Shown here one piece after another: positions 33,218 through 42,109 of a stretch of DNA of 54,918 nucleotides (positions are counted from its first letter, which is position 1; each line of letters begins with the position of its first letter). The stretch comes from CAIUPE01 sp046092445 (lineage in GTDB: Bacteria; Pseudomonadota; Alphaproteobacteria; Rhizobiales; Beijerinckiaceae). The stretch spans positions 1 through 54,918 of the forward strand of contig JBJTDR010000030.1 in the NCBI GenBank assembly GCA_046092445.1. Direction: 5' to 3'. A program made the position numbers and the translations under genes. The notes beneath the pieces were generated by a model. It made no database searches. It was given only the letters and a program-made list of their open reading frames with translations, and was not told the DNA's origin.

Positions 33218-34641
33218 GAAACCGCTCCACGAGCCGCTCTGGCTTGGTGACGGATAAAGTCTTCAATTTCTTTCTGGTCATTTGGCAGTCTCGTCATCCG
33301 TTCCGTGCGCTGATAGAGATCACCAAGGTGCTCCGGCAGAGGAGGGCGAACCCCCGTCGCATGCTCGACTGCATTAGGAAACTTTGCCGGGTGCGCCGTG
33401 CCCAGAACAACCATGGGAGTAGCCGGACTTTTCTCAAGTTCCGAACGGGCAGCAGCGACACCAATCGCCGTGTGCGGGTCCAGCAGATAGCCTGCATTTT
33501 GCCACGAGAGCCGCATCTCGGCATCAACCTCGCGCTGCAAGACGGTGACCGCGGAAAATTCGCGCTTGATCATATCAAGCGCATGCGGCGCAATCGTAAA
33601 TGCCTTCGATTGTGAAAGTTGCGCCATGAGTTGCCTGATTGCGCCGCTGTCACGGTTATATGCTTCAAACAGCAGCCGCTCGAAATTCGACGAGATCTGG
33701 ATATCCATCGATGGCGAGGTGGTCGCAAGAACACCCGTCATTTCGTAGCGTCCCGATGTCAATGCGCGTGCGAGAATATCATTTTCATTGGTAGCGATCG
33801 TCAGAAGCTTGATCGGAAGGCCCATCTTCTTCGCAACCCAGCCTGCCAGAATATCCCCGAAATTTCCTGTCGGCACGGAGAACGATATTTCGCGGTGTGG
33901 TGCGCCAAGAGATATAGCGGAGGTGAAATAATACACAATTTGCGCGACAATACGCGCCCAATTAATTGAATTGACGCCCGAAAGCCGCAGTGAATCTCGA
34001 AAATTGTGATGATTGAACATCGCTTTAACAAGCGCCTGACAATCGTCAAAGGTTCCGTCGACCGCGATCGAATGGACATTGTGTGCGTTCACTGTCGTCA
34101 TTTGCCGCCGTTGGACTTCGCTCACGCGGCCATGCGGATAGAGGATGAACATATCCACGCGGTTGAGCTCTTTGAAAGCATCAATTGCCGCGCCGCCTGT
34201 ATCGCCCGAGGTCGCGCCAACAATGGTCGCCCGTTCGCCACGAACTTCCAGCACATGATCCATCATGCGTCCAAGCAATTGCATTGCGACATCTTTGAAA
34301 GCGAGTGTTGGCCCATGAAAGAGCTCAAGAACAAAAAGATTGTCGCCAAGCTGGTTCAACGGGCAGACGGCTGGGTGCCGAAAAGTCGCATACGCATCGC
34401 GTACCATCGTGGAAAATGCTTTTGAATCAATATCATCAGCAAAGCGACCCACAATGTTTTCTGCAACCTGTGCGTAGGACTGACCAGCAAACGCCGCAAT
34501 CTCGGATTGGGACATTATCGGCCATTCTTTTGGCCAGTATAAACCGCCATCTCGCGCAAGCCCCGCAAGCACGGCGTCGGAGAAAGTCAGTTCCGGGGCT
34601 TCGCCACGGGTGGATTCATGAAGATGCTTTGGCGCAGTCAC
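33214..34641 (-). CDS. thrC: Threonine synthase
   Basis: The 475-aa PLP enzyme converts O-phosphohomoserine to threonine. The PLP-lysine motif is FHGPTLAFKDVAMQ, the substrate loop is ATSGDTGGAA, and the N-terminal signature DGGLYWPKEWP is present. It completes the thrB pathway step encoded 8 kb away. It heads the thrC-M16-acetyltransferase run, with 108 bp upstream to the surf1 stop. Confidence 0.96.
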   Translation of the reverse strand: MTAPKHLHESTRGEAPELTFSDAVLAGLARDGGLYWPKEWPIMSQSEIAAFAGQSYAQVAENIVGRFADDIDSKAFSTMVRDAYATFRHPAVCPLNQLGDNLFVLELFHGPTLAFKDVAMQLLGRMMDHVLEVRGERATIVGATSGDTGGAAIDAFKELNRVDMFILYPHGRVSEVQRRQMTTVNAHNVHSIAVDGTFDDCQALVKAMFNHHNFRDSLRLSGVNSINWARIVAQIVYYFTSAISLGAPHREISFSVPTGNFGDILAGWVAKKMGLPIKLLTIATNENDILARALTSGRYEMTGVLATTSPSMDIQISSNFERLLFEAYNRDSGAIRQLMAQLSQSKAFTIAPHALDMIKREFSAVTVLQREVDAEMRLSWQNAGYLLDPHTAIGVAAARSELEKSPATPMVVLGTAHPAKFPNAVEHATGVRPPLPEHLGDLYQRTERMTRLPNDQKEIEDFIRHQARAARGAVS

Positions 34642-34749
34642 GATTCATCATTTCCAATTTGTTGAATAACGGTAAGGGTAGGCTCAAGACGTGACAAGAG
34701 AAACATTACTGACAATCACGCTGTTTACGCCAAATCCGTTAAAATGCGT

Positions 34750-35490
34750 TCAGGCCGTAATGCCGCTATTCGGGCGCCGCCTTTTGAGAAGTTGGAAGAG
34801 CGTCATCACAAACAAAACGAGTGCAAGGCCAAACCACGTCAACGCATATTGAAGGTGGTTATTGCTGAAGTTCAATACGGTGTGCCCACCTGAAGGCCAC
34901 CCACCCGGAACGGGCGTATCGTCCGCGTCGATCACAAACGGAGCCACATCAGTTAAGCCTTGCAACGTTGCCATCCCGGCGGGGTCGGCAGCAAACCAAA
35001 GGCGATTGGCACGGTCAGGTTCCGGCGTAAACAGGCCCGGTTTTCGAGCGATTTTGAGGATCCCGGTCAGCGTGACGTTGCCTTCAACCTGACCCGCAAT
35101 GCGTCTTTTCGGATCCTTTAACTGTGCGGGCACAAATCCACGATTGACCAACACACTCCCTCCGTCGGCAAGATCAAACGGCGTTAATACGAAAAGACCC
35201 TGTTGCTCGTCTCCACGATTTCCTTTCGCCACAGAAGCGAATAGATAAACTTCGAGCTCATGCCGGAACGTGCCGGATATCGTGACGGGACTGAAATCGA
35301 GTGCGGCAAAACTGGGCGTGTTCCATTCGGCTTGTAGAGGTAATTGTCGCGGAGGTGCCTTCATCATTGCTTCGACCTGTGAAATCAGGCGCTCCTTTTC
35401 GTCAAGGCGAACAAGCTGCCATATCCCGAGCCCGACCAGCACGGCAAATGCGAGAGCAACTGCGATTCCGGGGAGAATGAATTTGCGCAA
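34750..35490 (-). CDS. surf1: SURF1-family cytochrome oxidase assembly factor
   Basis: The 246-aa inner-membrane protein helps insert heme a into oxidase subunit I. It has one span near each end (ILPGIAVALAFAVLVGLGIW and LTWFGLALVLFVMTLF) and the family segments LLVNRGFVP-like SVLVNRGFVPAQLKDP and NNHLQYALTW. The TTG start at 35490 is preferred because GGAG lies 7 bp upstream and the product then matches the family length; a longer frame overlaps DUF983. It closes the oxidase cluster. Confidence 0.9.
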   Translation of the reverse strand: MRKFILPGIAVALAFAVLVGLGIWQLVRLDEKERLISQVEAMMKAPPRQLPLQAEWNTPSFAALDFSPVTISGTFRHELEVYLFASVAKGNRGDEQQGLFVLTPFDLADGGSVLVNRGFVPAQLKDPKRRIAGQVEGNVTLTGILKIARKPGLFTPEPDRANRLWFAADPAGMATLQGLTDVAPFVIDADDTPVPGGWPSGGHTVLNFSNNHLQYALTWFGLALVLFVMTLFQLLKRRRPNSGITA

Positions 35491-35504
35491 GATATGCTCC
35501 GCTT

Positions 35505-35885
35505 TCAGTCTGGGTTGATGATCTGTGCTGCCTCGTTGCGATACTGCGACGCAATCAGCAGTCCTTTGACAGGGCGCATCAGCCCGAGACTGACAATCAG
35601 CATGAGCGGCAGAAAAATGGCCGCAAGCATCAGGAGCGGTGGCTCGTAATAGGCATCCGTAATCAATGCCGAGCCCAACACAACCGCTCCAGCAATCATC
35701 ATGATGAAAGCAGCTGGACCATCGCCCGAGTCGGAAAAACCATAATCCAACCCGCACGCTTCACACCGCTGCTCGAGTGCGAGAAACCCTTTGAACAATG
35801 CTCCTTCGCCGCAACGCGGGCATCGTCCTCTGATGCCAACACGCAGTAGGGACGGGAGATCGCGTAAATCAGGTTCGCTCATCAT
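35505..35885 (-). CDS. DUF983 zinc-ribbon membrane protein
   Basis: The 126-aa protein has a zinc-ribbon-like pair CPRCGEG and CEACGLDYG, then two hydrophobic spans (FIMMIAGAVVLGSALI and LLMLAAIFLPLMLIVSLGL). The DUF983 family is consistently found between oxidase subunit III and SURF1 in alphaproteobacteria. A role in oxidase biogenesis is inferred from that linkage only. It is separated from ctaE by a strong terminator-like hairpin. Confidence 0.88.
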   Translation of the reverse strand: MMSEPDLRDLPSLLRVGIRGRCPRCGEGALFKGFLALEQRCEACGLDYGFSDSGDGPAAFIMMIAGAVVLGSALITDAYYEPPLLMLAAIFLPLMLIVSLGLMRPVKGLLIASQYRNEAAQIINPD

Positions 35886-35891
35886 GCGTCT

Positions 35892-35920
35892 CCAAAAAAG
35901 AAGGGCGGCCGAAGCCGCCC
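35892..35920 (-). terminator. Terminator-like hairpin after ctaE
   Basis: On the minus strand GGGCGGC and GCCGCCC flank a TTCG tetraloop and are followed by TTCTTTTTT. It lies between the ctaE stop and the DUF983 start. It should reduce transcription into DUF983 and surf1 and may also protect the 3' end of the structural gene message. Confidence 0.8.
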
Positions 35921-35942
35921 GTTCCCATTATCAGGTATCTGC

Positions 35943-36809
35943 TTAGTGAGCGCTCGCGGCGGCGCCCCATTGGGAGCCCCAAAGGTAGATTGCTACAAAC
36001 AGAAACAGCCACACAACGTCGACGAAATGCCAATACCATGCGGCGAATTCAAAGCCGAGATGCTGCTTGGGCGTGAAATGTCCCTTGTACGCCCGCAACA
36101 GACAGACCGCGAGGAAGATGGTTCCGATCAGAACGTGGAACCCGTGAAAACCCGTCGCCATGAAGAATGTCGCACCATAGATATGCCCGCCGAATGAAAA
36201 CGCCGCATGAGTGTATTCATAAACCTGCACCATCGAAAACAACGCACCGAGAATGATTGTAACAATCAGCCCCTGCTTCAATCCTTCACGATCATTATTT
36301 AGGAGTGCATGGTGAGCCCATGTAACCGTCGTTCCTGAAGTGAGCAGAATAAGTGTGTTCAGCAGAGGCAAATGCCATGGATCGAAGACCTCGATTCCCG
36401 TAGGAGGCCAATGACCGCCGGTGAACTCATAACGGAGAAACGCCTTCTCCTCACCGGCATAAATGCTGGAGTCGAAGAATGCCCAGAACCACGCAACGAA
36501 AAACATCACCTCCGACGCAATGAACATGATCATTCCATAACGGTGATGCAGCTGGACTACACGCGTATGGTTTCCCTTATGGGTCGACTCGTTCACGACG
36601 TCAGTCCACCAGGCAATCATCGTGTAGATCACACCGATAAAGCCGAGGCCGAGGAGAACCGGGCCGGCCTTCATACCGCCAATGGCAAGACCCTTCATGC
36701 TCATGATCGCTCCAATAGCCAGAACGAAAGCGCTCAATGACCCGACAAATGGCCATGGGCTGGGGTCAACGATATGAAAATCGTGGTTCTTTGCGTGCGC
36801 GTCGGCCAT
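35943..36809 (-). CDS. ctaE: Cytochrome c oxidase subunit III
   Basis: The 288-aa protein has seven spans and the family motifs HHRYGMIMFIASEVMFFVAW, GGHWPPTGIEVFDPWHLPLL and TGFHGFHVLIGT, with the C-terminal WYWHFVDVVWLFLF. Subunit III stabilises subunit I and supports proton uptake into the D channel. It follows ctaG in the oxidase cluster and is followed by an intrinsic terminator. Confidence 0.97.
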   Translation of the reverse strand: MADAHAKNHDFHIVDPSPWPFVGSLSAFVLAIGAIMSMKGLAIGGMKAGPVLLGLGFIGVIYTMIAWWTDVVNESTHKGNHTRVVQLHHRYGMIMFIASEVMFFVAWFWAFFDSSIYAGEEKAFLRYEFTGGHWPPTGIEVFDPWHLPLLNTLILLTSGTTVTWAHHALLNNDREGLKQGLIVTIILGALFSMVQVYEYTHAAFSFGGHIYGATFFMATGFHGFHVLIGTIFLAVCLLRAYKGHFTPKQHLGFEFAAWYWHFVDVVWLFLFVAIYLWGSQWGAAASAH

Positions 36810-36857
36810 GTCCGTCTCCGATCTTGAAATCTCAGTCCGCTCGACGCGGATCGCGGG

Positions 36858-37451
36858 TCATAATTGTGGTTTTTCAGGGTCTGTCAACGCCGCCACCGGT
36901 TGGGAGGCATTTTTTGACTCAAAGAAGGTGTAGGAAAGAGTAATCATGTCCAGATTGTTCAGATCCCGCTCATTGACGATCGACGGATCAACAAAAAAAA
37001 CCACCGGTACCTCCACTGTCTCGCCGGGCTTAAGCCGCATATCGGTGAAGCAGAAGCATTCGAGTTTGTTGAAATAGCCACCGGAAAGATCTGGCTGCAC
37101 GTTGAACGCGGCTACTCCCACTGTTTCGTACGCGCCATGGTTCGTGATTTTGTAGAAGACCGTCGCCGTCTGTCCGACCTTCAGCGTCAGGGCCGGTATC
37201 TCCGCTTCGAAGGTCCACGGCAGACCGGTGGAGACATTCGTATCAAAACGGATCGCGATCGTCCGGTCGATAATACTCTCGGTTGGCGCTGTCGTCGCTA
37301 CACGGGTTGTTCCGCCGAAACCGGTCAACTGGCAAAAAATCGAGTAGAGCGGCGCGGACGCGAACGCAAGGCCAGTCATACCCGCAACGAGCCCGAGACA
37401 GGCGAAAAGTGTTTTCCGGATCTTTGCCGAGTGCCCGACTGCTTCAGTCAT
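36858..37451 (-). CDS. ctaG: Cytochrome c oxidase assembly protein CtaG (Cox11)
   Basis: The 197-aa protein delivers copper to the CuB site of subunit I. It has one N-terminal span (TLFACLGLVAGMTGLAFA), the PLYSIFCQLTGFGGTT segment and the copper-binding CFCF motif in KLECFCFTDMRLKPGE. The C-terminal domain is periplasmic. It starts 7 bp after coxF and lies in the normal order before ctaE. Confidence 0.95.
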   Translation of the reverse strand: MTEAVGHSAKIRKTLFACLGLVAGMTGLAFASAPLYSIFCQLTGFGGTTRVATTAPTESIIDRTIAIRFDTNVSTGLPWTFEAEIPALTLKVGQTATVFYKITNHGAYETVGVAAFNVQPDLSGGYFNKLECFCFTDMRLKPGETVEVPVVFFVDPSIVNERDLNNLDMITLSYTFFESKNASQPVAALTDPEKPQL

Positions 37452-37458
37452 GATGGCC

Positions 37459-37626
37459 TCACAATGGTCGATTGAATACGGACGATCCCAGTTTTGCGAT
37501 CGTCACAACGAAGAACAAGATTGCAAAAGAGCCGAGTATCAGGCCTAGAGCCTTCGAGCGCGAACGTTGTTGTGCAAGCTGCTCCGGCGTCAGACCAGGT
37601 TGTGACGGATGCTTGGGCTCGGTCAT
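37459..37626 (-). CDS. coxF: CoxF-like small membrane protein
   Basis: This 55-aa reading frame sits between ctaB and ctaG. It has a polar N-terminus (MTEPKHPSQPGLTPEQLAQQ) and one span (ALGLILGSFAILFFVVTIA). Its start overlaps the ctaB stop by four bases (ATGA) and it ends 7 bp before ctaG, so it is clearly part of the operon. Size, topology and place match CoxF of rhizobial oxidase clusters, whose exact role in assembly is not established. Confidence 0.8.
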   Translation of the reverse strand: MTEPKHPSQPGLTPEQLAQQRSRSKALGLILGSFAILFFVVTIAKLGSSVFNRPL

Positions 37627-38573
37627 CATATGATCCCTTCGAGACTCAGCATGATGGCCATTTTCTCGACCAATAGAACGGCGAACAAAAGGAAAAGATA
37701 GAGAATTGAAAATCCGAACAGCTGCATCGCGGCTTTCCGTGCAGCCTCGCCCTCTCGGCGCGTATGAACGCGCAGCGCCAGAAAAATCATACCTAGCCCG
37801 GACATAACCGACACGACCGCATAGACAGTCCCGCCAAAATCGATGAGTGCGGGGAGAACGCCCGCGGGAGCCAGGATCAGCGTGTAGATCAAGATCTGAT
37901 TACGGGTTGCCGTTTCACCAGCCGTGACCGGCAACATCGGTATGCCAGCTTTCGCATAGTCACCTTTTTTGACAAGGGCCAAGGCCCAGAAATGCGGAGG
38001 CGTCCAGATGAAGATGATGGCGAAAAGGACAAAACTCACGAGATCGACAGAGCCTGTGACCGATGCATAACCGATCATGGGAGGAAAGGCGCCCGCCGCA
38101 CCACCAATCACGATATTCTGCGCTGTCCAGCGCTTGAGCCACATCGTGTAAACGACGGCATAAAAGAAAATCGTAAAAGCGAGAAATGCGGCGGCAAAGA
38201 GGTTGGTCATCAGCCAGAGAAAGAGGACAGAGCCGACCGACAGCGTCAATCCGAATGCCAGCGCCTCGTCTCTCGAAACTCGTCCTGCCGGAATCGGACG
38301 AAGGGCTGTCCGTGTCATGACGGAATCAATGTCGGCATCATACCACATATTGAGGCAGCCCGCTGCCCCAGCCCCCACGGCAATTGCCAGCAAAGCCGCA
38401 AAACCGACGATCGGGTTGATGTGTCCCGGCGCGAGCATCATTCCGACAAGTGATGTGAAAACGACAAGCGACATTACCCGCGGCTTGAGAAGGGCAAAAT
38501 AGTCCCCAGCCGATGCCGATGAAGGTCCGGCAATCTTGACAGGTTGCAGAAGGGCGTCGCTCGCGTGAGCCAT
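37626..38573 (-). CDS. ctaB: Protoheme IX farnesyltransferase (heme O synthase)
   Basis: The 315-aa membrane enzyme adds the farnesyl group to heme b, giving heme O, the precursor of heme a. The prenyl-diphosphate site is NMWYDADIDSVMTRTALRP around residue 90, and a second conserved loop is WTPPHFWALAL. About nine spans are predicted. It lies between ctaD and coxF in the usual order. Confidence 0.96.
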   Translation of the reverse strand: MAHASDALLQPVKIAGPSSASAGDYFALLKPRVMSLVVFTSLVGMMLAPGHINPIVGFAALLAIAVGAGAAGCLNMWYDADIDSVMTRTALRPIPAGRVSRDEALAFGLTLSVGSVLFLWLMTNLFAAAFLAFTIFFYAVVYTMWLKRWTAQNIVIGGAAGAFPPMIGYASVTGSVDLVSFVLFAIIFIWTPPHFWALALVKKGDYAKAGIPMLPVTAGETATRNQILIYTLILAPAGVLPALIDFGGTVYAVVSVMSGLGMIFLALRVHTRREGEAARKAAMQLFGFSILYLFLLFAVLLVEKMAIMLSLEGII

Positions 38574-38641
38574 ATTGAACCCGAACTCTTGAACATCGTC
38601 CCTGCCACACTGCGATCAATGCAACAGGGTGCTGATGCTGT

Positions 38642-40255
38642 TTAGTGATTACTTGCGGTGATGCGCGGCAAGGTTTCAAACTGATGGTAGGGCGGCGGCG
38701 AAGACAGCGTCCATTCTAGCGTATTGGCCCCGGCACCCCAAGGGCTTTCGCCAGCCCTTTGCTTCCGCAGGAAGGCAACAAGAATACCGTAGAAGAAGAT
38801 CAGCAAGCCGAATGCAAAAATATAGGAACCGATCGACGAAATCCGGTTCCATCCCGCAAACGCGTCTGGGTAATCGACATAATGCCGCGGCATACCGGCA
38901 AGACCCGTGAAATGCATTGGAAAGAACAGGACATTTGCGCCAACGAATGAAACCCAGAAATGCAATCGACCGATCCAGTCGGGAATGACGTAGCCCGACA
39001 TTTTCGGGAACCAGTAATACCACGCCGCAAAGATCGAGAAGACCGCACCAAGCGACAGCACGTAATGGAAGTGAGCAACGACATAATAGGTATTGTGCAG
39101 GTTGCGGTCGAGACCCGCATTCGCCAGCACAACACCCGTCACCCCCCCTACTGTGAACAGGAAAATGAACCCGACAGCCCATGTCATTGGTGCAGTGAAG
39201 CGAATGGAACCACCCCACATGGTCGCAATCCACGAAAAGATTTTAACGCCCGTCGGAACCGCAATCACCATCGTCGCAAATACAAAGTAACGCTGCGTGT
39301 TCAGCGACAGACCGGCAGTATACATATGGTGCGCCCAGACAACGAAGCCAACCGCGCCAATCGCGACCATCGCGTAAGCCATGCCGAGATAACCGAAAAT
39401 CGGCTTTTTCGAGAATGTCGAGATGATGTGACTGACAATGCCGAAGCCCGGCAGAATCATGATGTACACTTCAGGGTGACCGAAGAACCAGAAGAGATGC
39501 TGGTATAGGATCGGATCACCGCCACCAGCGGCATCGAAGAAGGTCGTGCCGAAATTGCGGTCCGTCAGCAGCATCGTGATTGCACCGGCGAGAACAGGAA
39601 GCGACAGGAGCAGCAGGAACGCCGTCACAAGCATTGCCCAGGCAAACAGTGGCATTCTGTGCATCGTCAGTCCGGGGGCGCGCATGTTCAGGATCGTGGT
39701 GATGAAATTGATCGCACCAAGAATCGAGGATGCACCCGCCAGATGGAGCGAGAGTATACCAAAATCGAGCGCGGGGCCGGGATGTCCTGCGACTGATAGA
39801 GGAGGGTAAACAGTCCATCCGCCGCCAAATCCGTTGGAGCCGGGCGCACCTTCAACAAACATCGAAATCAGAAGGAGCGCGAATGCCGCCGGAAGAAGCC
39901 AGAACGAGATATTGTTCATCCGCGGGAATGCCATGTCCGGTGCCCCGATCATGATCGGCACAAACCAGTTGCCGAATCCGCCGATGAGTGCGGGCATGAC
40001 GACAAAGAACACCATAATCAGACCGTGACCGGTGACAAACACATTGTAGGTCTGCGGGTTCGTGAACCACTGCATGCCCGGCTCTTGCAGCTCGAGACGC
40101 ATCATGATCGAAAGGAACCCGCCGACGAGCCCCCCCACAAGTGCGAAGATCAGGTAAAGTGTGCCAATGTCTTTATGGTTGGTCGACATGACCCATCGGC
40201 GCCATCCGGTCGGATGGTCTGCGTGGGCCTCATGGTCAGCTGCTGCATATGCCAT
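38642..40255 (-). CDS. ctaD: Cytochrome c oxidase subunit I (aa3 type)
   Basis: The 537-aa catalytic subunit has twelve spans, the heme a and a3/CuB ligands (WFFGHPEVY, VWAHHMYTAG, VAHFHYVLS), the K-channel segment GVKIFSWIATMWGG and the D-channel Asp in GAPDMAFPRMNN. Two normally near-invariant positions at the upper interface differ. The Mg-ligand Asp of HDTYY is Asn (LHNTYY), and the second Arg of MPRRY, which contacts heme propionates, is His (MPRHYVDYPD). The core proton-pumping residues are intact, so the enzyme should be active. It is followed by ctaB. Confidence 0.96.
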   Translation of the reverse strand: MAYAAADHEAHADHPTGWRRWVMSTNHKDIGTLYLIFALVGGLVGGFLSIMMRLELQEPGMQWFTNPQTYNVFVTGHGLIMVFFVVMPALIGGFGNWFVPIMIGAPDMAFPRMNNISFWLLPAAFALLLISMFVEGAPGSNGFGGGWTVYPPLSVAGHPGPALDFGILSLHLAGASSILGAINFITTILNMRAPGLTMHRMPLFAWAMLVTAFLLLLSLPVLAGAITMLLTDRNFGTTFFDAAGGGDPILYQHLFWFFGHPEVYIMILPGFGIVSHIISTFSKKPIFGYLGMAYAMVAIGAVGFVVWAHHMYTAGLSLNTQRYFVFATMVIAVPTGVKIFSWIATMWGGSIRFTAPMTWAVGFIFLFTVGGVTGVVLANAGLDRNLHNTYYVVAHFHYVLSLGAVFSIFAAWYYWFPKMSGYVIPDWIGRLHFWVSFVGANVLFFPMHFTGLAGMPRHYVDYPDAFAGWNRISSIGSYIFAFGLLIFFYGILVAFLRKQRAGESPWGAGANTLEWTLSSPPPYHQFETLPRITASNH

Positions 40256-40315
40256 TGTCGTTTTCCCGGATCGTTTCAGTTGAGGGTTTCGGCCGATGAA
40301 GTTGGAATGAGAGAA

Positions 40316-41158
40316 TCAGTCTGCTACAGATGCCATCTTGAGCCCGCCTCTTGCAGAGGAAGCAAACTTCTTTTTCGCTTCCTCAAGGAACTGCGCATAT
40401 TTTTCTTCACTCACAATTCGAACAGCAATCGGCATGAATGCATGGTTCGACCCGCATAGCCGCGAGCACTGGCCGTAAAAAATGCCTTCGCGCTCCGCCT
40501 TGAACCAAGTCTGGTTCAATCGTCCCGGAACAGCATCCATCCTCACACCAAACGCGGCGAGCGCAAAATTATGGATCACATCCTGACCAATAACCTGAAG
40601 CACGATCGTCTTGCCAACCGGGAGAACCAGCTCATTGTCGACGGCCAGGAGTGCGGGCTGGCCCGCCTTCGCGGCGTCTTCGCGTGACAACATGTACGAG
40701 TCGAATGCAAACCCGCCCCCCTGATCTTTCGGATACTCGTACGACCAGTACCACTGATGGCCGACGGCCTTCACCGTGATGTCCGCCTTCGGCAGTTCCA
40801 CCTGCATTTTCAGCAATCGGAAGGATGGGATCGCGATCCCGACAAGAATAAGCGCGGGCATAATCGTCCAGGCGATCTCGAGGCCGACATGGTGAGTTGT
40901 CTTCGATGGCGTCGGATTTGCCTTCTCGTTGAACTTCATGATCACAACAACAAGAAGACCAAGAACGAAGAGCGTGATGAGAGCGATAACCACATTCACC
41001 CAATCGTGCATCGCATGGATGAATTCCGCCACCGTGCTTGCCGGCGTCTGAAAATTCATCTGCCAGGGGGTGGGTATGCCGTCACCCGCGACTGCCGGGA
41101 TTGCAGAGCAAAGCCCGAGCACGGCCGTCAGAACAATGTGAGTCCAAAATCGGATCAT
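40316..41158 (-). CDS. ctaC: Cytochrome c oxidase subunit II
   Basis: The 280-aa subunit carries the CuA electron-entry site. A signal peptide (IVLTAVLGLCSAIPAVAG) precedes two spans and the periplasmic cupredoxin domain. Aromatic GHQWYWSYEY and the ligand loop GQCSRLCGSNHAFMP are present. The Glu that usually stands between the CuA cysteines (CSELC), and that ligates Mg at the interface, is Arg here (CSRLC). The frame is open further upstream, but ATG at 41158 gives the correct signal peptide. It heads the oxidase cluster. Confidence 0.95.
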   Translation of the reverse strand: MIRFWTHIVLTAVLGLCSAIPAVAGDGIPTPWQMNFQTPASTVAEFIHAMHDWVNVVIALITLFVLGLLVVVIMKFNEKANPTPSKTTHHVGLEIAWTIMPALILVGIAIPSFRLLKMQVELPKADITVKAVGHQWYWSYEYPKDQGGGFAFDSYMLSREDAAKAGQPALLAVDNELVLPVGKTIVLQVIGQDVIHNFALAAFGVRMDAVPGRLNQTWFKAEREGIFYGQCSRLCGSNHAFMPIAVRIVSEEKYAQFLEEAKKKFASSARGGLKMASVAD

Positions 41159-41558
41159 AACGCCTAAATCTCCTGAACGTCGAACCGCCGGCCCCGACCG
41201 GCAGGCGGAATGCACAGACGCCGCCAACCGGGCAGTATCCGCTTCATCGAAATTTCGTCATCGCGCTCTCTTGCGATGAGACACGATTTCCATCGTCAAA
41301 AATCACAAACGCGCGCGAAGTGCAATCGCTCGAATGCTGAAATTACATGCGGCATAGTTTCCAACATTCGTGTTAACGGAGTATTTCCGCCGTTGAGACG
41401 AAATTGGACGTTCCAGACGTCTATCCGGTACCCGGCTTGGCATGATACTGCGTTAGACTCGGTATCTGGGCGCCGCATTTTACGGCGCCGAGCGACTGGC
41501 ACCCCAATAGAAAATTCGCTAGGGTGCAGCAAATCTATTTGGCTGGAGTGGGTGCTTG
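41159..41558. other. 400-bp divergent intergenic region between ctaC and ialB
   Basis: No convincing gene is seen; the short frames here do not resemble proteins. It must hold the promoters of the oxidase cluster and of ialB. A GC-rich hairpin is visible at 41469-41489: GGCGCCG and CGGCGCC around a seven-base loop, without a T-run, about 70 bp before ialB. A TTGGCA element (41437-41442) nearby lacks a well-placed -10. Confidence 0.6.
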
Positions 41559-42062
41559 ATGCGTTACCGGTTCAAAATATCGTCCGTGTGCTGTTTGATC
41601 GGGCTGTTCTGGGTCTCCCCCGCCTTCGCGATTGGCGGCACCGTGAAGTCAACTTTCGGTGACTGGTCGGTGAGGTGTGAGCAGCAACAGGGCGCATCGG
41701 GCGAGCAATGTGCACTTGTGCAGAATGTGAGTGCAGAGGATCGCCCCGGCATGTCGCTGGCGGTCGTGATTGTTAACGGTACCGACGTATCGGGGAGGAT
41801 TTTGCGGATCATTCTGCCGCTCGGTGTTTTGATTCCGTCCGGGCTGGGTCTGAGGATTGATGATACCGATATCGGAAAGACGGGTTTTATCCGGTGTATT
41901 CCGTCCGGTTGTATCGCTGAGGTCACGATGGGAGATACATTGATCAACCAATTCAAGACGGGTAAGACGGCGCTGTTTATCGTTTTTCAGGGACCCGATG
42001 ACGGAGTCGGTATCCCGATCAGTCTTGCAAACTTTGCCGAGGGGCTTGCGGCTCTTCCGTGA
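41559..42062 (+). CDS. ialB: Invasion-associated locus B (IalB) family protein
   Basis: The 167-aa protein has a signal peptide (SSVCCLIGLFWVSPAFA) and the IalB domain: FGDWSVRCEQQ, QCALVQNVSAEDRP, and a conserved cysteine pair in FIRCIPSGCIAEV. IalB of Bartonella aids erythrocyte invasion, but relatives are widespread in free-living alphaproteobacteria, where the role is unknown. ATG at 41559 is preferred to TTG at 41556. The lipoprotein gene follows at 47 bp. Confidence 0.9.
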   Translation: MRYRFKISSVCCLIGLFWVSPAFAIGGTVKSTFGDWSVRCEQQQGASGEQCALVQNVSAEDRPGMSLAVVIVNGTDVSGRILRIILPLGVLIPSGLGLRIDDTDIGKTGFIRCIPSGCIAEVTMGDTLINQFKTGKTALFIVFQGPDDGVGIPISLANFAEGLAALP

Positions 42063-42109
42063 GCCGCGCTTTTGAACCGAATGAAGAGCAATCTGGAGAG
42101 TAAGGAAAA

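Noticed and set aside
41437..41452. Possible sigma-54 promoter (TTGGCA...TGC) before ialB
   Set aside because: The spacing between the GG and GC elements is one base short of the required distance.
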